Assembly (NCBI GenBank): GCA_964057225.1
Contig: OZ059894.1
Location: forward strand, 17,142,476-17,206,475
Length of the DNA: 64,000 bases
Direction of reading: 5' to 3'
Origin: Auanema rhodensis
Lineage: Eukaryota > Nematoda > Chromadorea > Rhabditida > Rhabditidae
The number at the start of each line of letters is the position of its first letter. Positions within the stretch are counted from its first letter, which is position 1. A model generated the notes under the pieces. That model saw only the letters and a program-made list of their open reading frames with translations, was not told the DNA's origin and did no database searches. The position numbers were made by a program, and so were the translations under genes. Positions 60,290 through 64,000 of the stretch are shown in pieces.

Positions 60290-60464
60290 ACGTTTTAACA
60301 TTTTGTTTCGAGAAGTGTACTTCTTCTTAGTATTTAGTGGAAGTTCTCTTGAAATTCAATTAATTTTAACCTTGAGTGTTCACCTATAGATATCAGATTA
60401 ATAATATTCAGTTAAAAATAATTATGGAAAAGTAGGAGGTTCATCGTAGTGAATGGATATTTCA

Positions 60465-60509
60465 GGCCGAGTGGTCTAGTGGTATGATTCTCGCTTAGGG
60501 TGCGAGAGG
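60465..60509 (+). pseudogene. truncated tRNA-Pro (5' 45 nt), array unit 6
   Basis: Same breakpoint as unit 3, which shows that the deletion was copied rather than repeated. Confidence 0.95.
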
Positions 60510-60584
60510 ATATCAGATTAATAATATTCAGTTAAAAATAATTATGGAAAAGTAGGAGGTTCATCGTAGTGAATGGATATTTCA

Positions 60585-60656
60585 GGCCGAGTGGTCTAGT
60601 GGTATGATTCTCGCTTAGGGTGCGAGAGGTCCCGGGATCGATCCCCGGCTTGGCCC
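60585..60656 (+). tRNA. tRNA-Pro (AGG), array unit 7
   Basis: Complete; shares the CTTGGCC acceptor variant with unit 1. Confidence 0.94.
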
Positions 60657-60831
60657 ACGTTTTAACATTTTGTTTCGAGAAGTGTACTTCTTCTTAGTAT
60701 TTAGTGGAAGTTATCTTGAAATTCAATTAATGTTGAGCTTTAGTATTCACCTATAGATATCAGATTAATAATATTCAGTTAAAAATAATCATGGAAAAGT
60801 AGGAGGTTCATCGTAGTGAATGGATATTTCA

Positions 60832-60903
60832 GGCCGAGTGGTCTAGTGGTATGATTCTCGCTTAGGGTGCGAGAGGTCCCGGGATCGATCCCCGGCTCGG
60901 CCC
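60832..60903 (+). tRNA. tRNA-Pro (AGG), array unit 8
   Basis: Complete consensus copy. Confidence 0.96.
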
Positions 60904-61078
60904 ACGTTTTAACATTTTGTTTCGAGAAGTGTACTTCTTCTTAGTATTTAGTAGAAGTTCTCTTGAAATTCAATTAATTTTAAGCTTGAGTGTTCACCTA
61001 TAGATATCAGATTAATAATATTCAGTTAAAAAAAACTATGGAAAAGTAGGACGTTCATCGTAGTGAATGGATATTTCA

Positions 61079-61150
61079 GGCCGAGTGGTCTAGTGGTATG
61101 ATTCTCGCTTAGGGTGCGAGAGGTCCCGGGATCGATCCCCGGCTCGGCCC
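61079..61150 (+). tRNA. tRNA-Pro (AGG), array unit 9
   Basis: Complete; followed by CACATTTT instead of CACGTTTT, terminator retained. Confidence 0.96.
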
Positions 61151-61325
61151 ACATTTTAACATTTTGTTTCGAGAAGTGTACTTCTTCTTAGTATTTAGTA
61201 GAAGTTCTCTTGAAATTCAATTAATTTTAAGCTTGAGTGTTCACCTATAGATATCAGATTAATAATATTCAGTTAAAAAAAACTATGGAAAAGTAGGACG
61301 TTCATCGTAGTGAATGGATATTTCA

Positions 61326-61397
61326 GGCCGAGTGGTCTAGTGGTATGATTCTCGCTTAGGGTGCGAGAGGTCCCGGGATCGATCCCCGGCTCGGCCC
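61326..61397 (+). tRNA. tRNA-Pro (AGG), array unit 10
   Basis: Complete; CACATTTT flank. Confidence 0.96.
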
Positions 61398-61572
61398 ACA
61401 TTTTAACATTTTGTTTCGAGAAGTGTACTTCTTCTTCGTATTTAGTGGAAGTTATCTTGAAATTCAATTAATGTTGAGCTTTAGTATTCACCTATAGATA
61501 TCAGATTAATAATATTCAGTTAAAAAAAACTATGGAAAAGTAGGACGTTCATCGTAGTGAATGGATATTTCA

Positions 61573-61644
61573 GGCCGAGTGGTCTAGTGGTATGATTCTC
61601 GCTTAGGGTGCGAGAGGTCCCGGGATCGATCCCCGGCTCGGCCC
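61573..61644 (+). tRNA. tRNA-Pro (AGG), array unit 11
   Basis: Complete; unit body and spacer appear identical to unit 10. Confidence 0.96.
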
Positions 61645-61819
61645 ACATTTTAACATTTTGTTTCGAGAAGTGTACTTCTTCTTCGTATTTAGTGGAAGTT
61701 ATCTTGAAATTCAATTAATGTTGAGCTTTAGTATTCACCTATAGATATCAGATTAATAATATTCAGTTAAAAATAATTATGGAAAAGTAGGAGGTTCATC
61801 GTAGTGAATGGATATTTCA

Positions 61820-61891
61820 GGCCGAGTGGTCTAGTGGTATGATTCTCGCTTAGGGTGCGAGAGGTCCCGGGATCGATCCCCGGCTCGGCCC
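61820..61891 (+). tRNA. tRNA-Pro (AGG), array unit 12
   Basis: Complete; the spacer carries CGAGAACTGTAC instead of CGAGAAGTGTAC. Confidence 0.96.
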
Positions 61892-62066
61892 ACGTTTTAA
61901 CATTTTGTTTCGAGAACTGTACTTCTTCTTTGTATTTAGTTGAAGTTCTCTTGAAATTCAATTAATGTTGAGCTTTAGTATTCACCTATAGATATCAGAT
62001 TAATAATATTCAGTTAAAAATAATCATGGAAAAGTAGGAGGTTCATCGTAGTGAATGGATATTTCA

Positions 62067-62138
62067 GGCCGAGTGGTCTAGTGGTATGATTCTCGCTTAG
62101 GGTGCGAGAGGTCCCGGGGTCGATCCCCGGCTCGGCCC
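62067..62138 (+). tRNA. tRNA-Pro (AGG), array unit 13
   Basis: Complete, but the T-loop is GTCGATC instead of ATCGATC (position 54), inside the B-box. Confidence 0.92.
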
Positions 62139-62313
62139 ACGTTTTAACATTTTGTTTCGAGAAGTGTACTTCTTCTTCGTATTTAGTTGTAGTTCTCTTG
62201 AAATTCATTTAATTTTAAGCTTGAGTGTTCACCTATAGATATCAGATTAATAATATTCAGTTAAAAAAAACTATGGAAAAGTAGAAGGTTCATCGTAATA
62301 AATGGATATTTCA

Positions 62314-62385
62314 GGCCGAGTGGTCTAGTGGTATGATTCTCGCTTAGGGTGCGAGAGGTCCCGGGATCGATCCCCGGCTCGGCCC
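62314..62385 (+). tRNA. tRNA-Pro (AGG), array unit 14 (last)
   Basis: Complete; 49 bp of spacer follow before the array ends abruptly. Confidence 0.96.
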
Positions 62386-62434
62386 ACGTTTTAACATTTT
62401 GTTTCGAGAAGTGTACTTCTTCTTCGTATTTAGT

Positions 62435-62579
62435 CGTTTCATTCGGAAATCAATACGTAGCAGGCGGGTTAGAATTAGACGACATGAGGCTGAGAGAGGA
62501 CGACACGCCCTTCATATGGAACACAGACTTCAGCTTTGCCTTATGGAATGACTATGGATGGTTGGTCTTCCTTTCTTAG
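62435..62579 (+). mobile_element. GC-rich coding fragment at the array's right edge, possibly retroelement-derived
   Basis: Directly after the last spacer an open frame reads GNQYVAGGLELDDMRLREDD then TPFIWNTDFSFALWNDYGWL and VFLS-stop (62577-62579). Its base composition resembles the gag fragment at 58.1-59.1 kb and not local DNA. An AATAAA-type signal (ATAATAAACC) lies near 62640. I do not recognise the domain; the link to the DIRS-like element is inferred from composition and position. Confidence 0.3.
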
Positions 62580-64000
62580 CTCTCTTTCACTTTATATCTT
62601 TATGTAGACTTATATAACTTATTGTAATCATGTAGACATAATAAACCTTTCTTTCTCGAGTCTTATGTTTATCCATTATGCTCTTTATCTACCGCTACAT
62701 CTGGAATACTATCACACTCATCTTGTAGGCTTTATTGGTCTATAGGATCGACGTGAGAGCATAACGGAACGTGGAGGTTCCACCTCGAACATATTTTGAT
62801 TTCTTGACTATTTTCTCTTATATTTCGTTATTTTCACTACAATTCATTGAATCTGAATTCTCTTATATCTCTAAACCATCTACTCCATGTCTTAACACAA
62901 TACGGTGGGGCCAACAACGTTTAAAAGGGAACAGATGCAAGGACCACTCCTTTTGGAGATGGATATTTTAAATTTTTTGAAACTGAAGTTATATTTTCCC
63001 GGTTGTTCACAATTTTCTGTCTGTCTGAACTCAACAATTTTTATATCCTTGCTGTTAACATCGAATACTCTGTTACCCGAACTCGAAGCATTTTTTGAGG
63101 ACCCTAGGATGAATTAGTGAACAAATTCACCCAAGGATAATTTTTTTTTTGAGATTTATGCCCACACTTTCTCCTTTTAAGGATTGATTTGGCTTCGAGG
63201 AAAGAATAGCCACGGTTATTTCTTTATTTTTGTGGATGAAACAATTTTGTGCACCAAATAGAGTTTATTTCATATTTTGCGATCAGGACTATTTTATTTT
63301 GCGTTACATTTCTGTTCAGACAACTTTTTGCCATTAACATCCAAAAATATTTTGATAACGCATTGAATTTACACGGGAAACCTCACCTAAATAGGAGGAA
63401 TATTATGAAAAGTGAATTTTAAGATCGCTATAGTCCGAAAAATCCTGTACAATTTTACGAACTGAATTATTATTAGTGATTGTCTATCAGGTCGGGTTGG
63501 CTTAAGCATATCAGTTTGGATTTTCTCCCCTTACTATATGTCACCTTCCTCATACCGTTATTGTTGTTTTGAAGCATAAGACTCATTCCTAAACACCATA
63601 ATTCTTTAAAAATAGTTATTGTAATTTTTAGTCATCTATTCCTAGCCATAATTCTAAAACTAGATTTCTGATCATGATGGGACTACGGTACTTATTCGTT
63701 TTCCAAATTGCTTCCTTAAAGAGTAATGCTATTACGAATGTACATTATGAAAACCGCTAAAATCCTTTGAACATTTACCAAAGTCCATTTTCGTGGCATT
63801 TTCGATCACTCGTGAGTCCAAGAAGATCAGAATCGTCAGAAAAAGAAAAAAAAATGGGAATAAGGACTAATGAGATTGCTCAGGCATCAATCAAGTGAGC
63901 ACTGAACATTTTTTGAACATATACAAACTGGTTGAATTATATACATTTAAGAATATTAAATTGGAAAGCGAACAAAGTCCAAATTTTCATACGGTAGTAG
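62580..64000. other. unassigned sequence to window end
   Basis: Moderately AT-rich. Small open frames (62771-62971, 62905-63117) show no recognisable motif. A short inverted repeat GTGGAGGTTCCAC lies near 62771. No supported gene. Confidence 0.4.

Larger units (their letters stand above)
59160..62434 (+). repeat. tandem array of 247-bp tRNA-Pro units with higher-order structure
   Basis: tRNA starts fall at 59357, 59604, 59851, 59971, 60218, 60465, 60585, 60832, 61079, 61326, 61573, 61820, 62067 and 62314, giving spacings of exactly 247 or 120 bp. Each full unit is a 72-nt tRNA plus a 175-bp spacer that keeps a 3' TTTT terminator. The left part repeats as 247+247+120 = 614 bp (59357 and 59971 blocks). 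Units at 61079-61644 share CACATTTT and AAAAAAAACTATGG variants, pointing to recent local amplification. Homology stops at TTTAGT (62434). Antisense frames of 64 codons across the units are artefacts of the tRNA sequence. Confidence 0.97.

Noticed and set aside
61273-62208. Four similar 64-codon minus-strand open frames, one per repeat unit (containing [16 protein letters not shown])
   Set aside because: They are the antisense translation of tRNA-Pro plus spacer, repeated because the DNA is repeated. This is a common artefact of tRNA-containing repeats.
59160-62434. CRISPR-like array
   Set aside because: Regular repeats and spacing, but the repeat is a complete eukaryotic tRNA gene and the spacers are identical to each other, so it is a tandem repeat.

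Overview
The window looks like nematode nuclear DNA. It is AT-rich, its genes are split by many 45-60 nt introns ending in TTTCAG-like acceptors, and genes often start right after a splice-acceptor-like tract, as in trans-splicing. The gene content also fits: a TWK-type two-pore K+ channel, a membrane-anchored GH20 hexosaminidase, a frizzled receptor, an NMR-1-like glutamate receptor, Gly/Ala-Pro-rich secreted matrix proteins, and tRNA-Pro genes resembling nematode ones. I cannot name the species. Most protein genes were assembled by hand from splice signals and frame continuity, so internal exon edges are predictions.

Layout: 1-1287 holds the 3' end of an unknown gene followed closely by mitochondrial ribosomal protein S11 (+). 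1374-4578 is a TWK K+ channel (-) converging on mrps-11 with only 86 bp between stop codons. 5522-8076 is a GH20 hexosaminidase (-). 8.1-28.7 kb is a 20-kb gene-poor stretch with one tRNA-Pro, microsatellites, strong purine/pyrimidine strand asymmetry and a few orphan exon-like islands. 28703-30673 is a frizzled gene (+). 33643-34519 and 36447-37323 are two copies of a secreted Gly/Cys and Ala-Pro-Val-Tyr repeat protein inside a 1.8-kb duplication. 38540-39430 is a Ly6/quiver-like GPI-anchor candidate (+), convergent with a receptor tyrosine pseudokinase (39673-42685, -). 45791-47194 is a 56-residue secreted peptide gene. 48853-48924 is tRNA-Pro(TGG). 49231-50273 is a secreted Gly/Tyr/Asp/His-rich protein (-). 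51176-56298 is an NMDA-type receptor (+).

The most unusual part is 53.8-62.4 kb. An antisense tRNA-Pro(AGG) sits inside an nmr-1 intron. About 1.04 kb holding that tRNA and the pore exons is copied without any difference I could find 2,921 bp downstream. There it abuts an inverted tRNA-repeat unit, then a fragment of a DIRS/PAT-like tyrosine-recombinase retroelement (gag plus the start of RT). That fragment is fused into the T-arm of a tRNA-Pro which begins a tandem array of 247-bp units carrying 12 intact and 2 truncated tRNA-Pro(AGG) genes, partly organised as a 614-bp higher-order repeat. All 16 intact tRNAs in the window decode proline.
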